A stretch of DNA of 47,168 nucleotides from contig QOCQ01000032.1 of assembly GCA_003574685.1 (NCBI GenBank), positions 1 through 47,168 on the forward strand. Reading direction: 5' to 3'. The position numbers were made by a program, and so were the translations under genes. Shown piece after piece: positions 24,701-32,180 of the stretch. Positions within the stretch are counted from its first letter, which is position 1. Every line of letters begins with the position of its first letter. The DNA comes from Rhodospirillaceae bacterium SYSU D60007. GTDB lineage: Bacteria > Pseudomonadota > Alphaproteobacteria > Reyranellales > Reyranellaceae. Below the pieces are notes generated by a model. It was not told where the DNA came from. It did not search any database and saw only the letters and a program-made list of their open reading frames with translations.

Positions 24701-25774
24701 CTCGTCATCGAGGATCCAGCCGGAGCCCCGCAGCGTCGTGCCGCCGCCGGCCAGCGTCGCCCCTGCGGTCGGGTTGAACAACTCGACGACGACGGCCTCG
24801 TCAGCCTCATCGGCGAAGTCCTGGTCCTGGATCTCGATATTGATGGTCTGGCTGGTCTCGCCGACCGCGAAGCTGACGAACTGCTCCCGGTCCACATAGT
24901 CGACGTCCGACAGCGCCGTGCCATCGGCCTGCAACGTGCGGAACGAGACGAAAGTCTGTTGCGTCGCCGGCTTCGACAGGGTCACCGTGAACTGCAGCAC
25001 CGGCAGTCCCGACGAGCTCTCGACGATTGCCCCGCCGCTGATCGAGACCACCGGCCCCGTGCCGGCATCGTCGTCCAGTACCGTCGCTTCACCGGTCGAG
25101 CCGGCAAAGCCGTTCGCGATCGCCGCCGTCGGTGTCACCACCAGCGAGAAGAACTCGCTCGTTTCCACGCCGGCATCGCCAAACACCGGCACAGTCACAA
25201 AGGCGACCGTCTGATCAGGCGCGAACGTTATCTGACCCGAGGTTGCCTCGTAGTCCGATCCGGCCGTGGCCGAACCGTTCACTGTCGTGTAGTCCAGGGT
25301 TATCTCGCTGTCCGGTTCCCGCGACAGCCGCAGCTCGAAGACTGCCAGGCGCTGGCCATTGGCGCCCTCTATGATTTGCGGGCTGGACACGAACAGCGCC
25401 TGGTCGGGGCCGCCGCCGTCGTCGTCCAGGATCCAGCCGGATGCGCGCAGCGTCGTGCCGCCTCCCTCGAACGTCGCCCCGGCAGTGGGGTTGAACAGCT
25501 CGACGACCACGGCCTCGTCGGCCTCGTCGTCGGTGTCCTGGTCCTGGATTTCGATGGTGATGACCTTGGTGGTTTCGCCTACCGCGAAGCTGACAAACTG
25601 CTCCCGGTCCACGTAGTCGACGTCCGACAGGGCGGTGCCGTCGGCCTGCAAGGTGCGGAACGACACGAAGGTCTGTTGCGTCGCCGGCTCCGACAGGGTC
25701 ACCGTGAACTCCAGCACGGGCAGTCCCGACGAGCTCTCGACAATCTGCCCGCCGCTGATTGAGATCTCAGCCAT
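21722..25774 (-). CDS. Giant Calx-beta/RTX adhesin-like protein exported by type I secretion
   Basis: 1350 residues from ATG 25774 behind GGGGGGAACG. Residues 1 to about 960 are eight Calx-beta domains in four A-B pairs: A units begin SISGGQIVESSSGLPVL and end WILDD(D/E)G, B units begin LFVSSPQ and end EATVLDDDAGTGP. A region GKSASETLNGTAGVDSIFGQ opens the RTX beta-roll (about 965-1255), then the ~95-residue tail shared with the two other RTX proteins (ending TRSDFLIV). Calx-beta arrays bind Ca2+ and stiffen surface adhesins. The repeats are near-identical in DNA, except the pair nearest the RTX part, which is more diverged. Likely a biofilm/surface adhesin; released or anchored is unknown. 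Confidence 0.93.
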   Translation of the reverse strand: MAEISISGGQIVESSSGLPVLEFTVTLSEPATQQTFVSFRTLQADGTALSDVDYVDREQFVSFAVGETTKVITIEIQDQDTDDEADEAVVVELFNPTAGATFEGGGTTLRASGWILDDDGGGPDQALFVSSPQIIEGANGQRLAVFELRLSREPDSEITLDYTTVNGSATAGSDYEATSGQITFAPDQTVAFVTVPVFGDAGVETSEFFSLVVTPTAAIANGFAGSTGEATVLDDDAGTGPVVSISGGAIVESSSGLPVLQFTVTLSKPATQQTFVSFRTLQADGTALSDVDYVDREQFVSFAVGETSQTINIEIQDQDFADEADEAVVVELFNPTAGATLAGGGTTLRGSGWILDDEGDDSNPSLFVSSPQVIEGNAGQRLAVFELRLSQVPDSDITLNYTTVNGSATAGSDYQATSGQVTFLAGQTVAAVVVPVFGNTAMETSEVFSLVVTPTAAIANGIAGSTGEATVLDDDAGTGPVISVSGGQIVESSSGLPVLQFVVTLSKPATQQTFVSFRTLQADGTALSDVDYFDREQFVSFAVGESSQVINIEIQDQDFADEADEAVVVELFNPTAGATLAGGGTTLRGSGWILDDEGDDSNPSLFVSSPQLTEGNAGQRVAVFELRLSRAPDSDITLNYTTVNGSATAGSDYQATSGQVTFLAGQTVAAVAVPVFGDTSLETSEAFSLVVTPTAAIANGFAGSAGEATLLDDDAGTGPVVSISGGQIVESSSGLPVLQFVVTLSKPATQQFSVDFQTVQAGSSALSGVDYVARNQVVNFAAGETSQTINIEILDQDFDDEVDESVVVALSNPTAGATLAGGGTTLRAAGWILDDDGSGSDLALFVSSPQIREGYTGQRPVTFELRLSRAQDTDITLNYTTVNGTATAGSDYQATSGQVTFAAGQTVAAVTVPVFGDFLAEGNKTFSLSVSGALIASGQATIINAPVNVINGKSASETLNGTAGVDSIFGQGGNDTLNGNAGNDNLDGGTGNDVLNGGTGADQMAGRTGNDIYVVDNAGDVVIEASAQGTDTVNSALSFSLAGRHIEHLTLTGTANINGTGNSFNNVLTGNAGANVLTGSTGNDTYVVNNTTDKVIEAGSQGTDKVNSSVSFSLAGQHIEHLTLTGSANINAKGNGLNNTLIGNAGKNVLAASTGADRMEGKAGSDTYYVDNAGDRVVEANGQGTDKVYSSVSFSFSGQYIENLTLTGSAHISGTGNSLANTITGNAGNNVLNGSTGRDTLTGAGGADHFFFNTALSSTTNVDRITDYSVASDTIRLENSIFTAVGATGTLAAAAFRIGAAAADATDRIIYNSATGALLYDADGSGAGAARQFATLDDGLALTRSDFLIV
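23227..25774 (-). repeat. Tandem ~717-bp DNA repeats encoding Calx-beta pairs
   Basis: Landmark GCGGGCTGGACACGAA (or a one-base variant) recurs at about 23227, 23946, 24662 and 25380, spacings of 719, 716 and 718 bp, i.e. about 239 codons per A-B pair. Long stretches are nearly identical in the second and third units, which points to recent unequal recombination. Copy number here could vary between strains and is a risk point for assembly. Confidence 0.85.
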
Positions 25775-26220
25775 CGTTCCCCCCGCCCCGCTATCTGTTG
25801 CAGGCGCAGATCCGCTCCCGGAGCGCGCACCTGCGCACTCCGCCCCGATACGAGCGGTCTGGAAATCCGCGCCCCAGTACGCGTCAGCTACGCGCCTGAT
25901 TGTCCATCAGGCAGTTACAAGGCTTGCTGAAAGCACTGGATTAACAACTTACAACTGTAGTGCAAAAATAGCAAAGGATTACAGTCGGGGCAAGACATTG
26001 TTTGCAGTCGCGCACAAATATCGCAAGTAGTCGGGGCCCAATCAGAACAACAATCAGAAGCAATACAGGTTGGAAGAACCCCGTCATCCCGCGGCCAGAC
26101 GCACCGTGCCATTCGCAGGAGATTGCCCCTCGCTGCGCTCGGGATGACGGGGACTGACTGTCTTGTGACTTGCCATGATATGTACTTGTAGGCATATGCA
26201 TCGCATGGCATATTATTGAG
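25775..26220. other. Intergenic region between RTX cassette and RelE/XRE pair
   Basis: 446 bp without a gene I can support. It is lower in G+C around 25915-26040 (for example TTAACAACTTACAACTGTAGTGC). It should hold the promoter of the minus-strand RTX cassette and, at its right end, that of the plus-strand toxin-antitoxin pair. An inverted repeat sits at 26079-26152. Confidence 0.5.
26079..26152. repeat. Inverted repeat (family C, short copy)
   Basis: CCCCGTCATCCC (26079-26090) and GGGATGACGGGG (26141-26152) are exact reverse complements. The right side reads CCTCGCTGCGCTCGGGATGAC, the same sequence as the right arm of the longer element at 31999-32163. The left arm has diverged after the first 12 bases. 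Confidence 0.7.
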
Positions 26221-26585
26221 GTGTGGACTGTCCAGCTGGTACCGCAATTCGAGTCCGAGCTTCTGGCTATGTCAGCGGAAGTCAGGATTGAGCTGTTGGC
26301 GCAAGTGAATGTTATCGAACATTTCTGCCCACAGGCCGGCCGCCCGAGAGTCGACACGCTCAAGGGGTCGAAGTACGCCAACATGAAGGAGCTGCGCTTC
26401 GATGCCGACAACCGCGTATGGCGAGTCGCCTTTGCCTTCGATCCGGACCGCAAGGCGATCTTGCTGGTAGCTGGGGACAAGAGCGGCCGAAGCGAAAGCG
26501 CGTTCTATCGACGGCTCATTGCGGTGGCTGACAAGCGGTTCGAAGAGCATCTGGAGCGCATCGGGCTCCAAAGGGCCGAAAGTGA
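26221..26585 (+). CDS. RelE/ParE-family (Gp49-like) toxin with displaced stop
   Basis: Starts at GTG 26221 (MWTVQLVPQFESELL). The family core is clear: GRPRVDTLKGSKYANMKELRF, then WRVAFAFDPDRKAILLVAGDKSG and FYRRLIAVADKRFEEHLERI. This is the Gp49-like branch of RelE/ParE mRNA-interfering toxins. Such toxins normally stop a few residues after the last block. Here the frame stays open to 27069, right through the antitoxin. A one-base shift near 26562 would instead give a short tail RAPKGRK and TGA at 26583-26585, 14 bp before the antitoxin start. I give that end as the likely ancestral one. The gene may be inactivated, or the extended product may still function. Confidence 0.65.
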
Positions 26586-26599
26586 AGACGGAGGCCGAG

Positions 26600-26953
26600 A
26601 TGGCAAGAGCACTGGGCGAGGTGATTGCCGCCCTTCCCGCGAGCGAACGCGCAAGGATCGAGGCGCGGGCGCAGCAGCTCATTGCCGAAGAGATGTCCCT
26701 GCAGGAGCTTCGCAAGGCCATGGGCAAGACCCAGACGGCGATAGCCCGGCGGCTCAAGGTCGGGCAGCACGCGGTTTCCCGGATCGAGACGCGCGGCGAT
26801 ATGCATGTCTCGACCCTGCGGGGATTTATCAAGGCAATGGGCGGAAAGCTGGAGCTCGTCGCTCATTTCCCCGACCGTCCGCCCGTGCGTCTGGAGACGA
26901 TCGGCACAACCCCGGCGCGCCGCAAGGGCAGCAGGCGCGCCGCAGCAGCGTGA
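26600..26953 (+). CDS. XRE-family antitoxin paired with RelE-type toxin
   Basis: 117 residues from ATG 26600 (MARALGEVIAALP). A family-typical leader helix (RIEARAQQLIAEEMSLQELRKAMG) precedes a Cro/C1 HTH (KTQTAIARRLKVGQHAVSRIE), then STLRGFIKAMGGKLELVAHFPDRPPV, a tail diagnostic of antitoxins that accompany Gp49-like toxins. Toxin-first order is normal for this family. It should neutralise the toxin and repress the operon. Longer in-frame starts lie inside the toxin gene and are unnecessary. Confidence 0.9.
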   Translation: MARALGEVIAALPASERARIEARAQQLIAEEMSLQELRKAMGKTQTAIARRLKVGQHAVSRIETRGDMHVSTLRGFIKAMGGKLELVAHFPDRPPVRLETIGTTPARRKGSRRAAAA

Positions 26954-26968
26954 TCGCGCCGCTACCGC

Positions 26969-28198
26969 CTACTTCCGCTTGTCGTAGGGCGGGACCGGGT
27001 AGACGGCCTTGGCGGTGGCGACCTGGGGCGGGAACACGACCTCGGGGCCGTCGGGCATGTTCTGCATGATCGAGAAGGCGTTCTTGAACTGCTTGCCGGT
27101 CTCGTCGATCTGGTACTCGCCGGTCACCGTCACGATCTTGTCGCTGAGCTTCAGCGCCGCCTCCTTGAGCTTCGCGGCCTCCAGCGACTGCGCGGTCCTG
27201 ATGATCTCCTCCGTCACCACGCCCGCGCCATAGGCCAGCGCCGTCTGGAAGTCGGCGGTGTATTGCGCGTTGGGGAACAGTTTGTTGTAGCGCTCCATCA
27301 TCTGCGCGCGGTTGAGCCCGTGCGTCACCTTCCAGTTGATCTTCTCGTGCAGCAGCGTCTGGCTCAGCAGGTAGAGCGCGTCCTTGCCCGCCTGCTGGAG
27401 GAATTGCGGCTGCGAGGCGTAGACCATGTAGACCGCGTTGAAGTTGACGTTGGCCTCGCGGAGCTGGCGGGCGATGGTCATCTGATCGCCCTCGTAGGCC
27501 GTGGGATAGAAGGCGTCGGCGCCGCTCGCCCTGGCCTTCTGGATCAGGATGTTGAAGTCCTTGGTGCCCTTGGCGAACTTCTCGTTCATCGTGATCTCGA
27601 TGCCGAGCTTCTTCGCCAGCTCAACGGCGCCGGCCGTCAGCGAGGCGGGGAAGGGCTCGTCGACATAGGCGAAGGCGATCTTCTTCGCGCCCATGCCGTG
27701 CAGCGCCTGCACGCCGGGCTGGCCCAGCAGCGAGCCCGCGATCTGGGTGGCCGAGACGATGTACTTGTAGCCCTGGGCGTAGATCGAATCGGCCGAGGCC
27801 GACCAGATCACCATGAACTTGCCGGCGGTTTCGGTGGCGTTGGCCGCCGCGCCTGTGAGCGTCGAGCCGAACGGCCCGAACAGCAGGTCGACCTTCTCCT
27901 CCTTGATCAGCGTCTCGTAGACCTTGGGCACGGTGGTCTTGTCGCTGCGGTCGTCGAGCTTCACCAGCTCGACCTTGCGCTTCTTGCCGCCGATATCGAT
28001 GCCGCCACGGGAGTTCACGTCGTCCACCCAGATCTCGGCGCCGCGCAGGCCCGACTGTGCGGCGAGCGCAAAGGTGCCGGTGGAGGACACCGTCATGCCG
28101 ATACGGATCGGCCCCTCCTGCCCCCGTGCCGGCGCGATGCCCAGCCCCGCAGCCGCGGCGGGGATGGCGGTGCTCAGAATGAACGCGCGACGCTTCAT
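26969..28198 (-). CDS. Branched-chain amino-acid-type ABC substrate-binding protein
   Basis: 409 residues from ATG 28198 behind GGAGGGAGG. Signal peptide MKRRAFILSTAIPAAAAGLG with a likely cut near ARGQ. Mature protein is a type I periplasmic binding protein (Peripla_BP_6): IRIGMTVSSTGTFALAAQSGLRGAEIWVDDVNSRGGIDIGG, LLFGPFGSTLTGAAA, FYPTAYEGDQMTIARQLREANVN. The group binds branched-chain amino acids, but also amides, urea and aromatic acids, so the ligand is open. First gene of the divergent-looking liv set on the minus strand is upstream (livM); this one is last, 23 bp after livF. Confidence 0.95.
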   Translation of the reverse strand: MKRRAFILSTAIPAAAAGLGIAPARGQEGPIRIGMTVSSTGTFALAAQSGLRGAEIWVDDVNSRGGIDIGGKKRKVELVKLDDRSDKTTVPKVYETLIKEEKVDLLFGPFGSTLTGAAANATETAGKFMVIWSASADSIYAQGYKYIVSATQIAGSLLGQPGVQALHGMGAKKIAFAYVDEPFPASLTAGAVELAKKLGIEITMNEKFAKGTKDFNILIQKARASGADAFYPTAYEGDQMTIARQLREANVNFNAVYMVYASQPQFLQQAGKDALYLLSQTLLHEKINWKVTHGLNRAQMMERYNKLFPNAQYTADFQTALAYGAGVVTEEIIRTAQSLEAAKLKEAALKLSDKIVTVTGEYQIDETGKQFKNAFSIMQNMPDGPEVVFPPQVATAKAVYPVPPYDKRK

Positions 28199-28221
28199 CG
28201 TTTCCTCCCTCCGGACGCCCT

Positions 28222-28968
28222 TCAGGCGTCGATGCGGTAATCGACCCACTCGGCGATCAGATTACGAAGTTGCTCGTCATGTGCAAAGGCCGACGCCGAG
28301 CCGTCCACCTTGTTGCGCCCCAGCTCCAGCACATAGAGGTGGTCGGCGATGCGCACGCACTGGCGCACGTTCTGGTCGACCAGCAGCACGGTAATGCCCT
28401 GCGCCGGCAGGCCGCGGATGAACTCGTAGATCTCGGCGCTCAGACGCGGTGCGATCATGGCGGTGGGCTCGTCGAGCAGCACCACGCGCGGCTTCAGCGC
28501 CAGCGCCCGGCCCAGCTCGAGAAAGCGTTGCTGGCCGCCGCTCATGGTGCCCGCGAGGTGACGGCGGCGCTCCTTCAGCAGCGGGAACTGTGTGTAGGCG
28601 CGCTCCAGCGCGGCCTCGACGCGCGCGCGATCGCCGCGGAACGACCAGCACGCCAGCCGCAAATTGTCTTCGACCGAGAGCTCGTTGAACAGGCTGCGGT
28701 TCTGCGGCACCAGCGCCACGCCGCGCTCTATGAAGCGCCACGGCGGCAGGCCGGTGACGACCTCGCCGTCGATCAGCACGTCGCCCGCCACCGGCCGCAG
28801 CAGACCATAGAGCGCCTTCAGCGCCGTCGACTTGCCGGCACCGTTGGGGCCGATGATGCCGGTGATGCCGCCCGCGCGCACCGCAAGATCAAGGTCCTGC
28901 AGGATGCGGATGTCGCCATGATAGGCGACGCTCGCCCTGCGCAGCTCCATCGCCGGCGCTTCGGTCAC
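28222..28968 (-). CDS. livF: Liv-type ABC importer ATPase (LivF family)
   Basis: 248 residues from GTG 28968 (ATG 28950 is an alternative). Walker A GPNGAGKSTALKAL, signature MSGGQQRFLELGRAL, Walker B VVLLDEPTAMIAPRLS. The motif VALVPQNRSLFNELSVEDNLRLA after Walker A is the Q-loop region typical of LivF rather than LivG. It energises uptake together with the LivG-type ATPase. A family A palindrome occupies the gap before the next gene of the set. Confidence 0.95.
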   Translation of the reverse strand: MTEAPAMELRRASVAYHGDIRILQDLDLAVRAGGITGIIGPNGAGKSTALKALYGLLRPVAGDVLIDGEVVTGLPPWRFIERGVALVPQNRSLFNELSVEDNLRLACWSFRGDRARVEAALERAYTQFPLLKERRRHLAGTMSGGQQRFLELGRALALKPRVVLLDEPTAMIAPRLSAEIYEFIRGLPAQGITVLLVDQNVRQCVRIADHLYVLELGRNKVDGSASAFAHDEQLRNLIAEWVDYRIDA

Positions 28969-28984
28969 GTGTTACTCCATCAAT

Positions 28985-29121
28985 CTTCCCCCGGAGGGGG
29001 AAGGTGGCGCGAAGCGCCGGAAGGGGGATGCCGCCACAAGCACGGCGACAAAGGCGATACACCGAATGTGTTGCACCATCCCCCTTCCGCCCTTCGGGCA
29101 CCTTCCCCCTCCGGGGGAAGG
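28985..29121. repeat. Dispersed palindromic repeat family A, copy 2
   Basis: CTTCCCCCGGAGGGGGAAGG at the left, GGCGCGAAGCGCCGG inside, and CCTTCCCCCTCCGGGGGAAGG at the right, with an unrelated central segment. Sits between the LivG- and LivF-type genes inside what should be one transcript. Confidence 0.85.
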
Positions 29122-29143
29122 CAGAACCATGGTCATCGCGCCC

Positions 29144-29863
29144 TCACGCCCCAAGATAGGCCTCGATCACGGCGGGGTTGCCGCGGATGGCCTCGACGCC
29201 GCCATCGGCGATGACGCGGCCCTGGTTGAGGGCGATCACGCGGCGCGACAGGCGGTAGATCGAGGTGAGGTCGTGGCTGATCAGCAGCACGGTCTTGTGC
29301 GCCGCCGCCATGGCCTCAATCTGCTCGATCATGAAGCGGCAGAGCTCGGGATGCACGCCGGCGAACGGCTCGTCCAGCATCACGAGGTCGGGATCGGACA
29401 TCAGCATGCGCGCCATTTCCAGCAGCTTCTGCTGGCCGCCCGACAGCTCCTCGGCGAAGTTGTGGCGCAGCTCGATCAGCCGCATGCGTTCCAGCATGGT
29501 CTCGGCGGCGTCGATCAGGGCGCGGTCCGGCGCGTGGCGCTTCAGCACCGGCACCAGCAGATTGTCGATCAGCGACATGCGGTGAAAGACGCGCGGCACC
29601 TGGAAGGTGCGGCCGACGCCGCGGCGCGCGATGTCGTGCGGTGCGAGGCCCGTGACGCTTTCGCCGCCGAGCGCGATGCTGCCGGCGTCGGGGCCGTAGA
29701 TGCCGCAGAGGCAATTCATCAGGGTCGTCTTGCCGGCGCCATTGACACCGATGATGCCCAGCACCTCGCCGCGCGCGACGGAGAACTCGACGCCGTCAAG
29801 CGCCACCAGCCCGCCGAAGCGCTTGATGAGCCCGTGCACCTTCAGCGCCGGCGCTTCCGTCAT
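29144..29863 (-). CDS. livG: Liv-type ABC importer ATPase (LivG family)
   Basis: 239 residues from ATG 29863, overlapping the permease stop as ATGA (a longer in-frame start at 29875 exists). Walker A GVNGAGKTTLMNCL, signature LSGGQQKLLEMARMLMSDP, Walker B LVMLDEPFAGVHPE. The Q-loop region GRTFQVPRVFHRMSLIDNLL and the C-terminal IADGGVEAIRGNPAVIEAYLG are typical of LivG. It pairs with the LivF-type subunit under the two permeases. Confidence 0.95.
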   Translation of the reverse strand: MTEAPALKVHGLIKRFGGLVALDGVEFSVARGEVLGIIGVNGAGKTTLMNCLCGIYGPDAGSIALGGESVTGLAPHDIARRGVGRTFQVPRVFHRMSLIDNLLVPVLKRHAPDRALIDAAETMLERMRLIELRHNFAEELSGGQQKLLEMARMLMSDPDLVMLDEPFAGVHPELCRFMIEQIEAMAAAHKTVLLISHDLTSIYRLSRRVIALNQGRVIADGGVEAIRGNPAVIEAYLGA

Positions 29864-30759
29864 CGCCCGCCCCACAGCCGTGTCAGCCCCGTCAGCCGCG
29901 CCAGCCCGCCATTGCGCAGCAGGACGGCGGCCACCAGCAGGCCGAAACCGACGATCTGCGCCATCGCCTGCGGCAGGAACACGGTGGCCATCTGCTCGAC
30001 CAGCCCGTAAAGCACGCCCGCGATCAGCGCGCCGATCGGATTGCCCAGCCCTCCGAGCACGATGACGATGAAGCCGATGATCGAATATTCCGGCCCGGAG
30101 AAAGCGTTGAAGGCCGGGAAGACCAGCGCCACCAGCACGCCGGTGATGCCGGCCAGTGCCGCCGCCAGCGCGAAGGCGAAGGCCGACAGGCGCACAATGT
30201 CGACGCCCATGATCTGGATCGCCTCGCGGTTCATGATGGCCGCACGCAGCGCCTTGCCCGGCAGGGTAAGGAACAGGAAGGCGCTCATGGCCGCGGCCAC
30301 GACGATGGTGATGCCCAGCGCCACGATGCGCGCGGTGGATACGTAGACCGGCCCGATCTTCATCGAGATCGGCGTGAAGCTGTAGTCGATCGAGCGCGAA
30401 TCGGCCTCGAAGATCACCAGCATCAGGGCGGCGAGCGCAATCGACACGCCATACATCATCAGGAACGACATGCTCTCGGGATCATCGCTGCGCGCCAGAC
30501 GGGGGATCAGCAGGTAATAGGCCACGTAGCCCAGCGCGAAGAAGGCGGCGGCGGCCACCGGCAGCGCCAGCAGCGGCGGAATGCCCAGCGCATTGAACAG
30601 CACGTAGGCGAGGAACGAGCCGCCGATCACCATCTCGCCATGCGCGAAGTTCACCACGCGCAGCACGCCATAGAGCAAGGTCAGGCTCATGCCGATCAGG
30701 GCATAGACGCCGCCCACCACCAGCCCGTTGACGATGCCGTTGAGGACCAGGATCTCCAT
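29860..30759 (-). CDS. livH: Liv-type ABC importer permease (LivH family)
   Basis: 299 residues from ATG 30759, with a GTG one codon earlier. Seven to eight hydrophobic helices begin with LNGIVNGLVVGGVYALIGMSLTLLYGVLRVVNFAHGEM, the signature N-terminus of LivH permeases. Later the EAA-like loop GKALRAAIMNREAIQIMGVD and GLGNPIGALIAGVLYGLVEQ are seen. It forms the membrane channel with the LivM-type subunit. Overlap with the LivG-type start shows coupling. Confidence 0.95.
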   Translation of the reverse strand: MEILVLNGIVNGLVVGGVYALIGMSLTLLYGVLRVVNFAHGEMVIGGSFLAYVLFNALGIPPLLALPVAAAAFFALGYVAYYLLIPRLARSDDPESMSFLMMYGVSIALAALMLVIFEADSRSIDYSFTPISMKIGPVYVSTARIVALGITIVVAAAMSAFLFLTLPGKALRAAIMNREAIQIMGVDIVRLSAFAFALAAALAGITGVLVALVFPAFNAFSGPEYSIIGFIVIVLGGLGNPIGALIAGVLYGLVEQMATVFLPQAMAQIVGFGLLVAAVLLRNGGLARLTGLTRLWGGR

Positions 30760-30779
30760 CACCGCTCTCGCCAGACTGG

Positions 30780-30898
30780 CCTTCCCCCGGAGGGGGAAGG
30801 TGGCGCGCAGCGCCGGAAGGGGGATGCCTCAACGCGCACAGTGCCTGTTGCGCGATCCCCCTTCCGCCCTTCGGGCACCTTCCCCCTCCGGGGGAAGG
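30780..30898. repeat. Dispersed palindromic repeat family A, copy 3
   Basis: Same architecture as copies at 229-350 and 28985-29121, and closest to the first (shares GGGGGATGCCTCAAC). Sits in the gap between the LivM- and LivH-type genes, so two of the four junctions of the transporter set carry this element. Confidence 0.85.
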
Positions 30899-30916
30899 CA
30901 GGACGACGGCGCTTGC

Positions 30917-31912
30917 TCACGGCACGTAGCGGCGCCATTGGGGGCGCCAGCGCAGCAGGGTGCCGACGATGCCGCGCGGCAGGAACAGCACCAGCAGCAC
31001 GGTGGCGACGCCCAGGATCAGCAGGTTCAAGAGCGGGAAGCGCCGCCAGATCAGCTCGTCCAGCCACACCATGGCGATGGCGCCCACGACAGGACCGGCC
31101 ACGGTGCCGAGCCCGCCGGCGATGGCGTAGATCACCGTCTTGGCGGTGGTGAGGGTGTTGAATGCCGTCTCGGTGTCGACCACGTTGGTGTACCACGCCT
31201 CGACGCCGCCGCAGAGCGCGGGGAAGAACGCCGCGATCAGCCAGCCATAGAGCCGTACGCGCACGATGTTGACGCCCATCATGTCGGCCGCCTCGGCATC
31301 GTCGCGCACCGCGCGCAGCGCCTTGCCCAGCCGCGAGCGCGACAGCCACAGGATGGTACCCAGCGCCAGCAGCATCACCACCATCATGACGTAGAAGGAC
31401 AGCACCGGCTCGGCATGGCTGCCGAGCTGCAGGCCGAAGCTGCCGCCGGTGATCTCCTCCGGCATGTTGGTGATCACCAGCCGGCAGATCGCCGCCAGTG
31501 CCAGGCTGACGATGGCGAAATAGATGCCCGACAGCCTGAGCGTCGGCGCGAACAGCAGGGCCAGCACCAGCCCGGCCAGGCCCGAGAAGGGCAGCGCGGC
31601 CAGCACGGGAAAGCCCGCCTTCTTGACGAGGATCGCGGTGGTGAAGGCGCCGACGCCGTAGAAGGCCACATAGCCGAACGGCATGTAGCCGGAGAAGCCG
31701 GCCGAGACGTTGAAGCCCGACGCCATGGTGATCCACAGCATCAGGTAGAAATGGAAGGCGAGGTTGGCGCCGACGAAGGGCACGACGGCGAAATAGACGA
31801 TGACGATGCCGCCCAGCAGCGCCGCCAGCGTGAACCAGATGCGGTCGGCGCGCGCCCGGTCGGCGGCGCGGGACGAGGCGGCGGACTCCAAGGGCACCCT
31901 CGCGTGACGCAA
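30917..31912 (-). CDS. livM: Liv-type ABC importer permease (LivM family)
   Basis: 331 residues if started at TTG 31912; GTG 31897 is an alternative, and no in-frame ATG is close. About nine hydrophobic helices; family marks are FNVSAGFSGYMPFGYVAFYGVGAFTTAILVKK, SGIYFAIVSLALAAICRLVI and the loop GKALRAVRDDAEAADMMGVNIVRVRL. The C-terminus ends in AGPVVGAIAMVWLDELIW. First gene of the importer set on the minus strand. A large nested inverted repeat lies upstream, so the promoter must be within a short interval. Confidence 0.93.
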   Translation of the reverse strand: MRHARVPLESAASSRAADRARADRIWFTLAALLGGIVIVYFAVVPFVGANLAFHFYLMLWITMASGFNVSAGFSGYMPFGYVAFYGVGAFTTAILVKKAGFPVLAALPFSGLAGLVLALLFAPTLRLSGIYFAIVSLALAAICRLVITNMPEEITGGSFGLQLGSHAEPVLSFYVMMVVMLLALGTILWLSRSRLGKALRAVRDDAEAADMMGVNIVRVRLYGWLIAAFFPALCGGVEAWYTNVVDTETAFNTLTTAKTVIYAIAGGLGTVAGPVVGAIAMVWLDELIWRRFPLLNLLILGVATVLLVLFLPRGIVGTLLRWRPQWRRYVP

Positions 31913-31998
31913 CAGCGGCGCACCGACGGCGCCTCCCCGCCGGCAGTGTCGCCATCACGCGCGACGTGTCAACCAGCCGTCATCCCAGCCAACCGGCC

Positions 31999-32163
31999 GT
32001 CATCCCGAGCGCGGCGAGGGACCTCCCGCGACTGACGCATGCTGGGGGCGCGTCACTCCAGTGACGCGTCATGGCTTCTCCGGAACGAAGGCGCGTCACT
32101 GGAGTGACGCGCCCCCAGCCGTGCCTCGAACCGCAGGAGGTCCCTCGCTGCGCTCGGGATGAC
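31999..32163. repeat. Nested inverted repeats: family C enclosing family B
   Basis: Outer arms GTCATCCCGAGCGC... (31999-32026) and ...GCGCTCGGGATGAC (32136-32163) are 28-bp reverse complements with one mismatch. Inside, 27-bp perfect arms at 32042-32068 (starting CTGGGGGCGCGTCACTCC) and 32092-32118 form a second element of the type seen at 8936-9060. A duplicated AACC-(A/G)-GCCGTCATCCC precedes it (31971-32007). Looks like one element inserted into another. Confidence 0.8.
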
Positions 32164-32180
32164 GGGGGCGACGGGATGGT

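Noticed and set aside
18600..25770. Long plus-strand frames opposite the RTX genes (up to 639 codons)
   Set aside because: Mirror frames of strongly repetitive, codon-biased RTX and Calx-beta genes; repeated LPALPSM-like strings are the complement of the repeats.
23227..25774. ~717-bp tandem repeats as a possible array of mobile elements
   Set aside because: They are in-frame protein-domain repeats of one gene with no terminal repeats or transposase.
30759..31958. 399-codon minus-strand frame overlapping livM
   Set aside because: Different frame from a clear LivM permease; Arg/Gly/His-rich composition.
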